Under the pieces are notes generated by a model that saw nothing but the letters and a program-made list of their open reading frames with translations, had not been told where the DNA came from and ran no database searches. Below are positions 22,597 to 30,901 of a DNA stretch of 35,482 nucleotides, piece by piece. Position numbers and translations under genes: made by a program. The DNA lies in NCBI GenBank assembly GCA_028873925.1, contig JAPPNA010000152.1:1-35482 (forward strand). The letters are read 5' to 3'. Source of the DNA: Bacteroidota bacterium (GTDB lineage: Bacteria; Bacteroidota; Rhodothermia; Rhodothermales; Bin80). Position 1 is the first letter of the stretch. Each line of letters opens with the position of its first letter.

Positions 22597-24216
22597 ATGA
22601 ATCATCAACAACCCTTGAAACCCGGCCTGCTGCTGGCCGCCGCCCTGTGGTCCCTGGTGCCTGTCGCCGGTGCGCAGCAGGGCGTGCTTTCAGACGCTGA
22701 AGGTCCGATTACCGTTACGTTGGCCGAGGCTGTCCAGGTCGCACTGCTCCATAATTATCAGTTGCAGAATGCGCGCCTTAATGTTGAGGATGCCCGTCAG
22801 TTCACCCGTGAATCGCTGAGCATTATCTGGCCACAAATCCAGGCGCGCTCCAGCTACACGCGCAATCTCAAAACGGCCAACCCGTTCGCCGGCAGTTCCG
22901 CCGGAGATCTGTTTTCGGGTCTGGGTGCCATCGGCTGGCTCAATTACAACGAGGATGCCCGCACCGATGAGGACCCGACCACTATCCCCATCACGCTGGA
23001 CGAGTTCTTTGACCGGCAGGAAGACGGACTTGACCGGGCGAATATCCGCTTGAATACGGATTCCAACCCGTTCGCGGTAGCCAACGAATTCCTGGGAAGC
23101 ATCTCGATTACGCAGAAATTGTTTGACCTGCCCAACATGCGGCGGCTGTTTTCCTCCGACAGGGCTTCCGCCTTTGTTGATCAGACCGAAATGGAGGCCG
23201 AACGGCAGCAGCAGGTGGTCATTGGCGAAGTCCGTGCTGCCTATTATGATGCCCTTCTGGCGCAGGAAAACGCACGCGTCGCGCGGCTGAGCGTGCAGCG
23301 TACCCGGGAATCGCGGGACGAAATGGCCCAGCGTGTCGTACAGGGAGTGTCGCCGAAGATGCAGCGTCTGACCTTGGATATTGAATTGGCCAATCTGAAA
23401 ACGGACCTGGTTCGGGCGAACGATCAGATCGATGATGCCCATGACCGACTCAAGCTCCTCCTCGGCCTGCCTATGGACCGCGACCTGCGCCTGCGCGGCG
23501 GGCTGTCTGTTGCCGAGGCTTCGCCGTATCTCACGCTGGCCTCATCGGATGCTCTGCAGCGTGCACTGGTGTCCCGTCCTGACCTGGAGCAGATGCGGAT
23601 CCTGCAGCGGTCAGCCCTCAATGAGGTACGCGCCCTCAGCGCCACACGCCTGCCTTTGGTGGATCTGTTTGTGAACATGACGTTCTCCGGGCGCGTGCCG
23701 GATAATCGCTCCTTCGCCCGGCAGGACGAGGATGATCCATTCACCTACACGCAGGGCCACAACAGTTACTTCAGCGATGCGTACTGGCAGCCATCCGTCA
23801 ACGTGGGATTCCAGATGAGCTGGACGCTGTTTAACGGCCTGGCCCGCAGGGCTCGAATCAGCCGGGCCCGCATTCAGGCGGACCGCATGACCGTGGGGAT
23901 CCGGCAGCAGGAGGAATCCGTGCGTCAGGAGGTCAACTCGGCCCTGCGGAATCTGGCCTCCGCACATGAACAGATTCTGGCTCAACAGGCCAATGTGTCC
24001 AATGCCGAACTCAACTATGAGTTTTCCCGGTCGCGCCATCGGGAGGGTGTCACGGAATCACGAACATTGCGCACCGCGTCCCGTCAATTGGATAACAGCC
24101 AGCTGAATTACGTTCAGGCGGTCCACGCTTTTCTCATTGCGCAGAATGCCGTTGAAGTGGCGCTGGGGGTCCCCCTGGGCCAGCAGTCGGATATGCGCCT
24201 GGCGCTGGATCAATGA
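22597..24216 (+). CDS. TolC family outer-membrane efflux protein
   Basis: A 539-aa outer-membrane factor. The signal peptide (LLLAAALWSLVPVAGAQ) ends near residue 27. The mature part has the two TolC-type repeats. The first starts TLAEAVQVALLHNYQLQNAR, and alpha-hairpin segments such as IGEVRAAYYDALLAQENAR follow. The second repeat has LVSRPDLEQMRILQRSA and later ALRNLASAHEQILAQQANVS. Such proteins trimerise to form an outer-membrane channel joined to an adaptor and inner-membrane pump. The next two genes are that adaptor and pump, and the stop overlaps an upstream ATG of the adaptor frame. Residues about 105-160 include a long acidic, Asn/Asp-rich insertion (NEDARTDEDPTTIPITLDEF), which may be a surface loop or extended hairpin element. 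Confidence 0.9.
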   Translation: MNHQQPLKPGLLLAAALWSLVPVAGAQQGVLSDAEGPITVTLAEAVQVALLHNYQLQNARLNVEDARQFTRESLSIIWPQIQARSSYTRNLKTANPFAGSSAGDLFSGLGAIGWLNYNEDARTDEDPTTIPITLDEFFDRQEDGLDRANIRLNTDSNPFAVANEFLGSISITQKLFDLPNMRRLFSSDRASAFVDQTEMEAERQQQVVIGEVRAAYYDALLAQENARVARLSVQRTRESRDEMAQRVVQGVSPKMQRLTLDIELANLKTDLVRANDQIDDAHDRLKLLLGLPMDRDLRLRGGLSVAEASPYLTLASSDALQRALVSRPDLEQMRILQRSALNEVRALSATRLPLVDLFVNMTFSGRVPDNRSFARQDEDDPFTYTQGHNSYFSDAYWQPSVNVGFQMSWTLFNGLARRARISRARIQADRMTVGIRQQEESVRQEVNSALRNLASAHEQILAQQANVSNAELNYEFSRSRHREGVTESRTLRTASRQLDNSQLNYVQAVHAFLIAQNAVEVALGVPLGQQSDMRLALDQ

Positions 24217-24254
24217 TGTCCAGTCTGCCGAACGGTTCCCATCAACCTATACGA

Positions 24255-25418
24255 ATGAAATCCAACTACCTGATCCTGGGGCTTTTGGTGTTTGCCGCGG
24301 CCTGTGGCAGTCCCGAAGGTGCCTCTGAGAATACCGTGGCTGCGCCCGAAGCCAACGAAAACCTGACGCATGTGGAAACACTGACGCTCAGGCCATCGCT
24401 GTACGAGGATGTGATCGTCATCACCGGCACCATTGAGGCTGTCAATGATGCGAGCCTGTCGGCCCAGGCATCCGGCACCGTGGTGATGCTGGCCGAGCTC
24501 GGGCGGCCGATGAGTGCCGGCACGCCTGTTGCACGACTGGACGACACGCTGGTACGCGCGATCGTTGACCAGGCAAAGGCCCAGGCGGAGAGCGCAAATG
24601 CCCGCCTGGAGCTGGCTTCGGACAATTTTCAACGGTTTGAGCCCCTCTACCGGGATTCAATCATCAGTGCGTTGGAATTCACGCAGGTCCGTACCAACCT
24701 CAGGCAGGCGGAGGCTGATGTACGGCAGACATCCGCCGTGCTTGACGGAGCAAATGAGCAGCTGGCCAACACGATCCTTTCGGCTCCATTTGCCGGTTCG
24801 GTTGAACAGCATTTTGTGGAAATCGGCGAACAGGTTGCCCCTGGCGTTTCCGTAATCCGGATTGTGGATGCTTCGCAGGTGAAGGTCTCCGTGGGTGTGC
24901 CGGAGCGGTACGCCGGCGACATAGCGGCCGGACTTGAAGTAGAGCTTCGTGTGACCGCCGCGGATCGTACCGGGCGGATTACGTTTGTCGGCAATGCCAT
25001 TGATGCGGAAAGCCGGACGTTCCCGATTGAAGCGCGTGTTAACAACCCGGACGGAGCCCTCAAGCCCGAAATGATTGCCGAAGTTCGCATAGTCCGTGAG
25101 CAGCTCGACAGTGTCCTGGTGGTACCGAGAACCGCGCTGGTCCGATACGAAGAGGGCAACAGCCTCTTTGTGGTCAACCGATCGGCCGGTGGGGCTGCGG
25201 TTGAGCGCAGACCCGTTACGACCGGATCCAGCTACTCGGGCCGGATCGTCATTACCGGCGGGATCCGGGCCGATGAGGAGGTCATCATCCGGGGACAGTC
25301 CGTGGTGTCCGATGGCGACTTCGTAAACATAGACTTCAATTACCTGGAGCTGGATGAATCCGGCATCCCGGTAGCGAACCCCGACGCTGCGGGCGATTCG
25401 CAGATCAACGAGGAGTGA
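24255..25418 (+). CDS. RND efflux periplasmic adaptor (membrane fusion) lipoprotein
   Basis: A 387-aa HlyD/AcrA-type adaptor. Starting at the ATG at 24255 gives a lipoprotein signal MKSNYLILGLLVFAAAC with the lipobox Cys at residue 17. An alternative ATG at 24213 overlaps the TolC stop but would place 14 polar residues before the signal. A barrel-sandwich/lipoyl half (SAQASGTVVMLAELGRPMSA) is followed by an alpha-hairpin about residues 90-160. The second lipoyl half is APFAGSVEQHFVEIGEQVAPG, then beta-barrel and membrane-proximal domains (VPRTALVRYEEGNSLFVV). It links the inner-membrane permease to the TolC channel. The permease ATG follows the stop by 4 bp, and a GAGGAG near 25409 lies 8 bp upstream of it. 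Confidence 0.92.
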   Translation: MKSNYLILGLLVFAAACGSPEGASENTVAAPEANENLTHVETLTLRPSLYEDVIVITGTIEAVNDASLSAQASGTVVMLAELGRPMSAGTPVARLDDTLVRAIVDQAKAQAESANARLELASDNFQRFEPLYRDSIISALEFTQVRTNLRQAEADVRQTSAVLDGANEQLANTILSAPFAGSVEQHFVEIGEQVAPGVSVIRIVDASQVKVSVGVPERYAGDIAAGLEVELRVTAADRTGRITFVGNAIDAESRTFPIEARVNNPDGALKPEMIAEVRIVREQLDSVLVVPRTALVRYEEGNSLFVVNRSAGGAAVERRPVTTGSSYSGRIVITGGIRADEEVIIRGQSVVSDGDFVNIDFNYLELDESGIPVANPDAAGDSQINEE

Positions 25419-25422
25419 TCAC

Positions 25423-28400
25423 ATGAAAATCACGGACTTTGCGATAAAGAACCGCCCCAGTGTAGCCATCCTCACGGCTATGCTGACCATCGGCGGACTG
25501 ATCAGTTATCTGACTATCCCGAAGGAGTCCTTCCCGTCAATTGAAATCCCCAGTATCGTAGTGACCACCCTGTATCCGGGGGCGAGTCCGGGCGACATTG
25601 AGAGTCTGCTCACCAAACCGATTGAACAGGAGGTGCAGACCGTCAACGGGATCAAGGAAATTCGGTCCACATCTTCCGAGGGTGTTTCAACGGTCGTGGT
25701 GGAGTTTACGCCGGATGTTTCCATGGACGATGCGTTCCAGAAGGTGCGCGAGCGCGTCGATGTCGCCAAACCGGAATTGCCGGGGGATGTAGAGGAGCCA
25801 ATCGTGGCCGAGATAGATTTCGCGGAGATCCCCATCATGAGCATCAACCTGGCTGGGCCGTATGCGCTGACCCGGCTCAAAGATGTCGCGGAAGACCTGG
25901 CGGATCGCATTGAGACGCTGCCCACGATACTGGAGGTGGATGTGATTGGCGGCTTGGACCGGGAAATAAAAGTCAGTGTGGACCTTCACGCCCTCCAGGG
26001 CTATGGCCTGTCCTTTGACGAAATCATCAATACCATCCGTGATGAGAACGTCAACATCCCGGGCGGCTCAATGGATGTGGATCGCCTCAGTTACCTGGTG
26101 CGCATTGACGGAGAATTTGACCACCCGGAAGATGAGATCGGCAGTCTCGTGGTTAAGGCACCGAATGGCCGACCGATCTATATCAGCGATGTGGCGACGA
26201 TTGACTTCGGCTTCAAGGAGCGTACCACCTATTCGCGGCTGCAGCTTATGCAGGTGGAGGAAGGTCGGCGACTGGTGCGCCTGCCGGAGGACCGTGCGCA
26301 GGCCAACCAGGTCGTCACGCTCAATGTGAAGAAACGCAGCGGCGCCAATATTCTTGACACCGCAGCCTCTGTAAATCAGATTCTTGCTTCAGCAGATCTG
26401 CCGCCGAGTGTGCAGGTGGAAATCACCGGTGATCAGAGCGAACTCGTCCAGCAGTTTGTTACGGATCTGGAAAACAACATCATCAGCGGCCTCATTTTCG
26501 TCGTTCTGGTCCTGTTGTTCTTCCTGGGGGTGCGAACCGCCACCCTGGTGGGTATTGCCATCCCCCTTTCCATGTTTCTGAGCTTCATTGTCTTCCAGAT
26601 CATTGGACAGGAGCTCAACTTTGTCATCCTGTTTTCGCTCATTATCGCCTTAGGCATGCTGGTTGATAATGCGGTCGTGATCGTTGAGAACATTTTCCGC
26701 TACCGCGAGATGGGCTATTCCCGCTGGGATGCGGCCCGTCAGGGTACCAAGGAGGTTAGCAGTGCGGTAGTTGCATCGACCGCCACTACGGTGGCCGTGT
26801 TCATACCGATGATGTTCTGGCCCGGAATCACCGGGGAGTTCATGGGGTTTTTGCCGAAGACCCTGATTGTGACGCTCATCTGCTCGCTGGTGGTAGCCAT
26901 TATCATCAATCCGGTCATCACCGGGTTCTTTGTGCGATTGGATACTGAGCCCAGAGCCAAGCGGGCCCGGTTTGTGCAACTGCTGCTGATTACACTTATC
27001 ATCAGCGGCATTGTAATGCTGGCACTGGCCAACTGGCGCACCGCGCTTGTCGCGGTGACGGGCATCCCGCTGCTGGTGCTGATGCACCGTTATGTGTTCA
27101 GCCGGGTGGCGGTGGGGTTTGTCCGCACGGGACTGCCCCAACTCATCACGCATTACCGTGCATTCCTGCGGATCATGCTCGATCGCGACTACACCTCCCA
27201 GGAGTCTCCGTTTGCCCGCACACTGCTTTGGCGTTTAGCACTGCTTGCCGGGATTGCGGGTGTCGCCGTAATGGTGGTCGCCCAGAGTCCGATCGCGAGC
27301 GGTACCCCGCTTCAGCAGATGCTGATGCCCGTGGGTTTTCTTCCGCTGATGGTCTGTGCCGTGATGCTTCTGATCGCAGTCTTGAGGACCCGCAATGCCC
27401 ATTTGCGCAACATGTTTGCCCTTGCGGCCTTAGCACTGGCGGTGGTACTGGGGGTAGCCGGGGGTGCCGCGGCGGGTTTTCTGAATCAGACTGCGGCCAT
27501 GGTACTGCTGGTGCCGGCGGGATTGATGCTCTTGGTCGGGCTGATTATGGTGCTTATCCATGCCTGCGAATTGCTGTATCTGGGGGGATGGACCAGTACC
27601 AAGGCAGGCGGCATACTTGCGGGCGTGTCCATTGCCATATTGTCCATCATGGCCTTGGCGCGCGGCGTGGAATTCAGTACAATTCTCATTCTGCTGCTGT
27701 TGCCGATGGGGATCATGGCGGTCGGAGCCTTGGGGGCTTTGGTTAACGGGAGGCTGCACCAACGCCGGAGTGCATTACTGCTGACCGATAACCGGTCCAA
27801 GCTTCTGGTCGGTACGGTTGCCGGATTTCTGGCCATTATGGGCCTGTTCGCCGCGGCCCCTACGGGTGTGGAGTTCTTTCCGGACACGGACCCGAACCTC
27901 ATCACGCTGAGCCTGGAGCTCCCTTTGGGCACCCATGTGCACGAAACGAACCGCGTCTCCAACATTGCTCAGGACCGCATCATTGAGCTGTTGCAGAACA
28001 ACGCCACGGACCGGGCCAATGTCAAGAACATGCTCGTCAATGTCGGGGGCGGTTCCGGTGGGCCTCTGGAAGCGAGTTTTGGCGGATCGACCGGCAATGA
28101 AGGGGCTGTGATCACCCTGAACATGGTGGATTATGAAGATCGGCCTGCCCCCAGCCGCTCAACGCTTCAGCGACTGCGACAGCGGCTGCAAGGCATTCCC
28201 GGTGTGCGAACGGAGATCAATCGGGACAGTCCCGGGCCGCCGGTGGGCAAGCCGGTCAACATTGAGATTTCCGGGGAAGACTTTGCTACAATCTCCCGGA
28301 TCACGCAGGAAGTTAAGGACCTGCTGCAGGCCGCCGCAGACGACGGCACCATTGCGGGGCTCGTGGACTTAAACGACAACCTGAATACGGGGCGCCCCGA

Positions 28401-29445
28401 GATGCATGTCCGCATTGACCGTGAACGTGCCGCCCGATTCAAACTCAATACCCGCAGGGTGGCCCAGGAGGTGCGGGCGGCCATCAACGGTGTTGAGGCG
28501 ACCAAATACCGGACAGGCGACGATGAATTTGACATTATTGTTCGATTGAATGAGCAGCAGCGGTCAGATCTTGAGGCCATCAAGTACCTGACGATCGAAC
28601 AGGATGGCATCCTGATTCCGATTACGGCTGTGGCTGATTTTGAGATTGAAGGAGGACTGGGTTCCATCACCCGACTGGATCTGTTGCGTGTCGCCACCAT
28701 TACCGGGGACGTATCCCCAGGCTTCAACGGCAATGCTGTCTTGGTGCAGGTACAGAACTATCTGAATGACTATACGGACGACATGCCGCCCGGCTACAAC
28801 CTGGCCTATACGGGCGAGAACGAGGAGCAGGCGGAAGCTTTCGGCTTTTTGGGTACGGCGATGATGATTGGCGTTGCCGCGATCTTTCTGATTCTGATTG
28901 CGCAGTTCAACAGCGTCATTGCCCCCTTCATTATAATGGTGGCGGTGCTGCTGAGCCTGATCGGCGTACTGCTGGGCCTGATTCTGACCCGTACCTCGTT
29001 TGGCCTGATGACGTTCATTGGTGTTATCAGCCTGGCGGGCATTGTCGTAAACAACAACATTGTCCTGATCGACTACATCCGGCAGCTCCGGGACCGAGGC
29101 TTAAGCAAACTGGATGCCATTGTAGAAGGCGGAGCCACACGTCTTCGCCCGGTCGTGCTGACTGTTTTGACCACGATCATTGGACTGGTACCGCTGACGT
29201 TCGGCATCAATGTGGACTTTGTCGGACTGATCACCAATCTTCAGCCGAACTTTGAGATCGGCTCCGAAAACACCCAGTTCTGGGGGGCCATGGGCACCGC
29301 CATCATCAGCGGCCTAACCTTTGCGACGTTTCTGACCCTAGTCATCGTGCCGGTGATGTATTCGGCCTTTGATTCGCTGTCCTTGTTGATGCGCCAGATT
29401 TTCCGCAGTGAACAGCCTACCACGGCGGATGAGGTCCCTGCATGA
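25423..29445 (+). CDS. RND efflux permease with an extra hydrophobic insertion
   Basis: A 1340-aa RND transporter; AcrB-type relatives have about 1040 residues. The N-terminal TM1 and porter domain begin MKITDFAIKNRPSVAIL. TM4 carries the proton-relay Asp D415 in LGMLVDNAVVIVENIF. TM10 reads LAGIVVNNNIVLIDYI, lacking the Lys of AcrB. Between TM6 and TM7, residues about 515-790 hold some eight hydrophobic stretches, for example LAALALAVVLGVAGGAAAGF, where most relatives have a loop of about 40 residues. TM7 (LLVGTVAGFLAIMGLFAAAP) then leads directly into the normal second porter domain (GVEFFPDTDPN). The frame is continuous, and insertion codon use looks like the rest, so this is not a sequencing fusion. 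The substrate class cannot be called. It is co-transcribed with adaptor and TolC genes. Confidence 0.93.
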   Translation: MKITDFAIKNRPSVAILTAMLTIGGLISYLTIPKESFPSIEIPSIVVTTLYPGASPGDIESLLTKPIEQEVQTVNGIKEIRSTSSEGVSTVVVEFTPDVSMDDAFQKVRERVDVAKPELPGDVEEPIVAEIDFAEIPIMSINLAGPYALTRLKDVAEDLADRIETLPTILEVDVIGGLDREIKVSVDLHALQGYGLSFDEIINTIRDENVNIPGGSMDVDRLSYLVRIDGEFDHPEDEIGSLVVKAPNGRPIYISDVATIDFGFKERTTYSRLQLMQVEEGRRLVRLPEDRAQANQVVTLNVKKRSGANILDTAASVNQILASADLPPSVQVEITGDQSELVQQFVTDLENNIISGLIFVVLVLLFFLGVRTATLVGIAIPLSMFLSFIVFQIIGQELNFVILFSLIIALGMLVDNAVVIVENIFRYREMGYSRWDAARQGTKEVSSAVVASTATTVAVFIPMMFWPGITGEFMGFLPKTLIVTLICSLVVAIIINPVITGFFVRLDTEPRAKRARFVQLLLITLIISGIVMLALANWRTALVAVTGIPLLVLMHRYVFSRVAVGFVRTGLPQLITHYRAFLRIMLDRDYTSQESPFARTLLWRLALLAGIAGVAVMVVAQSPIASGTPLQQMLMPVGFLPLMVCAVMLLIAVLRTRNAHLRNMFALAALALAVVLGVAGGAAAGFLNQTAAMVLLVPAGLMLLVGLIMVLIHACELLYLGGWTSTKAGGILAGVSIAILSIMALARGVEFSTILILLLLPMGIMAVGALGALVNGRLHQRRSALLLTDNRSKLLVGTVAGFLAIMGLFAAAPTGVEFFPDTDPNLITLSLELPLGTHVHETNRVSNIAQDRIIELLQNNATDRANVKNMLVNVGGGSGGPLEASFGGSTGNEGAVITLNMVDYEDRPAPSRSTLQRLRQRLQGIPGVRTEINRDSPGPPVGKPVNIEISGEDFATISRITQEVKDLLQAAADDGTIAGLVDLNDNLNTGRPEMHVRIDRERAARFKLNTRRVAQEVRAAINGVEATKYRTGDDEFDIIVRLNEQQRSDLEAIKYLTIEQDGILIPITAVADFEIEGGLGSITRLDLLRVATITGDVSPGFNGNAVLVQVQNYLNDYTDDMPPGYNLAYTGENEEQAEAFGFLGTAMMIGVAAIFLILIAQFNSVIAPFIIMVAVLLSLIGVLLGLILTRTSFGLMTFIGVISLAGIVVNNNIVLIDYIRQLRDRGLSKLDAIVEGGATRLRPVVLTVLTTIIGLVPLTFGINVDFVGLITNLQPNFEIGSENTQFWGAMGTAIISGLTFATFLTLVIVPVMYSAFDSLSLLMRQIFRSEQPTTADEVPA

Positions 29446-30901
29446 ATTTGCGGACGCGCACCTGCGCATATTTGACCGCCCGAAGCCGGGCGATCAGGTG
29501 CGGGACATCTATTTGATTGGGATTTGCGGTACCGGCATGGGTGCCCTGGCCGGACTGCTGCGCCGGGCCGGCTATCGGGTAAGCGGATCTGACAGCGGCG
29601 TGTATCCGCCCATGAGCACGCATCTGGCTGCCATGGGCATAAAGGTGCACGATAGCTTTGATGCCGATCATCTGGCCTGCAATCCTGATCTGGTAATTGT
29701 AGGCAATGCGTGTACACCCACCCATCCTGAGGCGGCGCGGGCGCGTGAACTCCGGCTGCCCCAGTTTTCGCTGCCGGAGGCTCTGAATCATTTTTTCCTG
29801 TCAGGAAAATGCCGGCTCGTGGTGGCCGGCACTCATGGAAAGACGACGACCACCGGACTGCTGGTGCATCTGTTCCAACAGGCGGGCCATGTGCCGGGAT
29901 ATTTTGTTGGCGGGCTTATGCAGGGTTGTGATCGGAGTTACGATGCGGGTACCGGGCGGCATTTTATCATTGAGGGCGACGAGTATGACAGCGCGTATTT
30001 TGATAAGCAGCCTAAATTCATGCATTACCGGCCGAATGTGGCCATCATTACCTCCATGGAGTTCGATCATGCCGACATTTATGCCTCCTGGGACGAATAC
30101 CAGCGTTCCTTTCAGGCATTTGCCCGGCAGGTTGATGGATTACTGGTGGTGTGCAGAGATGTTGTCGACCCATCCTGCTTTGACTCACCGGCCCCGATAC
30201 TAACCTACGGGCTGGATGCCCGCGCGGATGTAACGGCTGCAGACGTAAGGCCCGGGCGCGATGGGACGCACTTCCGGCTCGTGCATTGCGGACGGAAGCT
30301 GGGCGAGATGCACCTTTCCATGAGCGGCCGCTACAATCTGCTGAATGCGCTGGCCGCCGCAGCCGTGGCGCTGCGGGAGGGACTGGCCTTTGAAGAGATT
30401 GCCGCCGGGCTGACCACATTCCAAGGCATGAAGCGGCGCCAAGAGGTGCTGGGCTGCGTGGGCGATGTGCTGGTTGTGGACGACTTTGCGCACCATCCCA
30501 CGGCTGTGCGCGCCACCCTGCAGGTGGCTTCTGAGCGGTGGCCCGACCGCCGATTGCTCGCGGTGTTTGAGCCGCGCTCCAATTCCAGCCGCAGAAAGGT
30601 CTTTGAAGCGGCGTATGGAGGGGCTTTTCAGGGGGCGGCGTGCGCCTATTTGAGTTCCCCGCCGTTTAGACACAATGACGATCTGTCGCAGTTTATGGAT
30701 ATCAGCGAAGTGGTTCGTCATATCCGTGCGTTGGGCACGCAGGCGGAGGCATACACTACTACCGACGCGATTCTGGCGGCCCTGCTTGCTGAGGCTGCAC
30801 CGGGTGATCTTATACTGATTATGAGTAATGGCGGGTTTGGCGGCCTTCACGGCAGGCTGCTGGATGCATTGAGTCCGACACCTATCCGGCAGGTGGCATG
30901 A
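29429..30901 (+). CDS. mpl: UDP-N-acetylmuramate:L-alanyl-gamma-D-glutamyl-meso-diaminopimelate ligase (Mpl)
   Basis: A 490-aa Mur-ligase family enzyme of murein recycling. It attaches recovered L-Ala-gamma-D-Glu-meso-DAP tripeptide to UDP-MurNAc with ATP. The N-terminal IGICGTGMGALAGLLRRAGY and SGSDSGVYPPMSTHL fit Mpl rather than MurC. The P-loop AGTHGKTTTTGLLVH is near residue 134. YDSAYFDKQPKF, SMEFDHADIY and DDFAHHPTAVRATL are Mur-ligase/Mpl motifs. The ATG at 29429 is preferred; it lies inside the end of the permease gene (17-bp overlap). A GTG at 29408 would add seven residues. The stop overlaps the CcmF start by ATGA. It implies a cell wall with meso-DAP peptidoglycan. Its linkage to an efflux pump is probably operon packing rather than shared function. 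Confidence 0.93.
   Translation: MRSLHEFADAHLRIFDRPKPGDQVRDIYLIGICGTGMGALAGLLRRAGYRVSGSDSGVYPPMSTHLAAMGIKVHDSFDADHLACNPDLVIVGNACTPTHPEAARARELRLPQFSLPEALNHFFLSGKCRLVVAGTHGKTTTTGLLVHLFQQAGHVPGYFVGGLMQGCDRSYDAGTGRHFIIEGDEYDSAYFDKQPKFMHYRPNVAIITSMEFDHADIYASWDEYQRSFQAFARQVDGLLVVCRDVVDPSCFDSPAPILTYGLDARADVTAADVRPGRDGTHFRLVHCGRKLGEMHLSMSGRYNLLNALAAAAVALREGLAFEEIAAGLTTFQGMKRRQEVLGCVGDVLVVDDFAHHPTAVRATLQVASERWPDRRLLAVFEPRSNSSRRKVFEAAYGGAFQGAACAYLSSPPFRHNDDLSQFMDISEVVRHIRALGTQAEAYTTTDAILAALLAEAAPGDLILIMSNGGFGGLHGRLLDALSPTPIRQVA

Noticed and set aside
21457-23442. Antisense frames opposite the manC and TolC genes
   Set aside because: The plus-strand products are unmistakable, and the antisense products show no domain or plausible start signal.
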